Shown here piece by piece: positions 55,002 to 55,244 of a DNA stretch of 55,244 bases. This DNA is from Acidobacteriota bacterium. Its GTDB lineage: Bacteria > Acidobacteriota > JAAYUB01. The stretch is taken from NCBI GenBank assembly GCA_029565065.1, contig JAKQOW010000073.1:1-55244 (forward strand), written 5' to 3'. How positions within the stretch are numbered: position 1 is the first letter of the stretch; the number at the start of each line of letters is the position of its first letter. The notes beneath the pieces were generated by a model. It saw nothing but the letters and a program-made list of their open reading frames with translations. It was not told the origin of the DNA and ran no database searches. The translations under genes were made by a program, and so were the position numbers.

Positions 55002-55016
55002 GCGCCCGGAGCGCCC

Positions 55017-55244
55017 ATGGACATCTGCCTCATCAGCCTCGGCTGCCCCAAGAACACCGTCGACAGCGAGCTCATGCTCGGCCGCTTGCTGGAAGCCGGC
55101 CACCGGATCGTCCCGGAGCCGGAAGCGGCCGATGTGGTCATCGTGAACACCTGCGGGTTCATCGATCCGGCCAAGGAGGAGTCGCTGGGCGCCATCATGG
55201 AGGTGCTCCAGCTCAAGCGACGGCGGCCGGCCCTGCGCGTCATC
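55017..55244 (+). CDS. rimO: Ribosomal protein S12 methylthiotransferase, N-terminal part
   Basis: The first 76 residues are visible before the window ends. [20 protein letters not shown] and [17 protein letters not shown] are the UPF0004 (MTTase) signature with two of its three cluster cysteines; [10 protein letters not shown] is typical of RimO rather than MiaB. It modifies Asp of ribosomal protein S12. Confidence 0.9.
   Translation, partial: MDICLISLGCPKNTVDSELMLGRLLEAGHRIVPEPEAADVVIVNTCGFIDPAKEESLGAIMEVLQLKRRRPALRVI

Overview
The window is a high-GC (roughly two-thirds G+C in genes) chromosomal segment of a free-living bacterium with a Gram-negative envelope: it encodes a TolC-type outer-membrane protein, lipoproteins, an ExbD-like protein, a Tat substrate and periplasmic multihaem cytochromes. 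Single-family gene content (gyrA, rimO start, rpsU, rnc, cinA) is bacterial housekeeping. An Acidobacteriota-like organism is my best guess, from GC, the DUF4388 protein, the multihaem cytochromes and the transposase type. This is inference only; no rRNA is present. Layout: 1-140 is the end of an insertion sequence (IS). 341-3175 (minus) is a multihaem pair, a NapC/NirT-like membrane cytochrome and an octahaem HAO-like cytochrome, behind a good promoter. 3269-7795 (minus) carries a DUF523-DUF1722 protein, a class V aminotransferase, a Tat-exported Fe-S aldo/keto reductase and a secreted protein. 8037-13486 (plus) has an orphan ExbD and three tandem paralogous family-5 solute-binding lipoproteins, each with its own copy of the same promoter box. 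13698-20262 holds small membrane and unknown genes, an RlmB-type methyltransferase, a dual-specificity phosphatase-NUDIX fusion, a TPR/zincin-like protein and a heavy-metal exporter-like protein. 20352-26742 has TolC, a four-helix-bundle (S23/IVP) gene between inverted repeats, yacG-pgpA-cinA, a secreted TPR protein and RNase III. 27639-29020 is a complete IS. 29197-32320 has two secreted proteins of unknown role. 32523-37325 has rpiB diverging from rpsU, then a nucleoside salvage operon (pyrimidine phosphorylase, NupC transporter, purine nucleoside phosphorylase, cytidine deaminase). Its product flow, nucleoside uptake to pentose phosphate, fits the nearby RpiB. 37385-41147 has a GAF histidine kinase and an S41 protease. 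41292-46808 (minus) is a gyrA-led operon. 46973-50245 has a B12-type radical SAM protein, a MEMO-like protein and an isochorismatase-like hydrolase. 50848-54747 has a MacA-like adaptor with two MacB-like permeases but no ATPase. The window ends in rimO. The most unusual signal is not a gene. Nearly every larger intergenic gap is filled with islands of degenerate tandem repeats, mostly 7 bp (some 6 or 8 bp) in period, drawn from a small set of modules: A (ATTACG/GATCAC), B (CGAGCCT), C (CCGATGT), D (CCCAGGT/CCCAGAA), E (GTGAATGG), F (ACCATCA/ACCCTCA), G (GCGAACCT), H (AGTGAAC), I (CACCACAAAG...ACACAGAG). The modules recur in a preferred order (E-D-C-B-A-F), begin at stop codons, and in rpiB supply the stop codon. 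Both IS copies in the window sit exactly against an ATTACG unit of module A. Both also have the same terminal doublet architecture and an A8 tract right after the first ATG that would need a -1 shift to enter the transposase frame.
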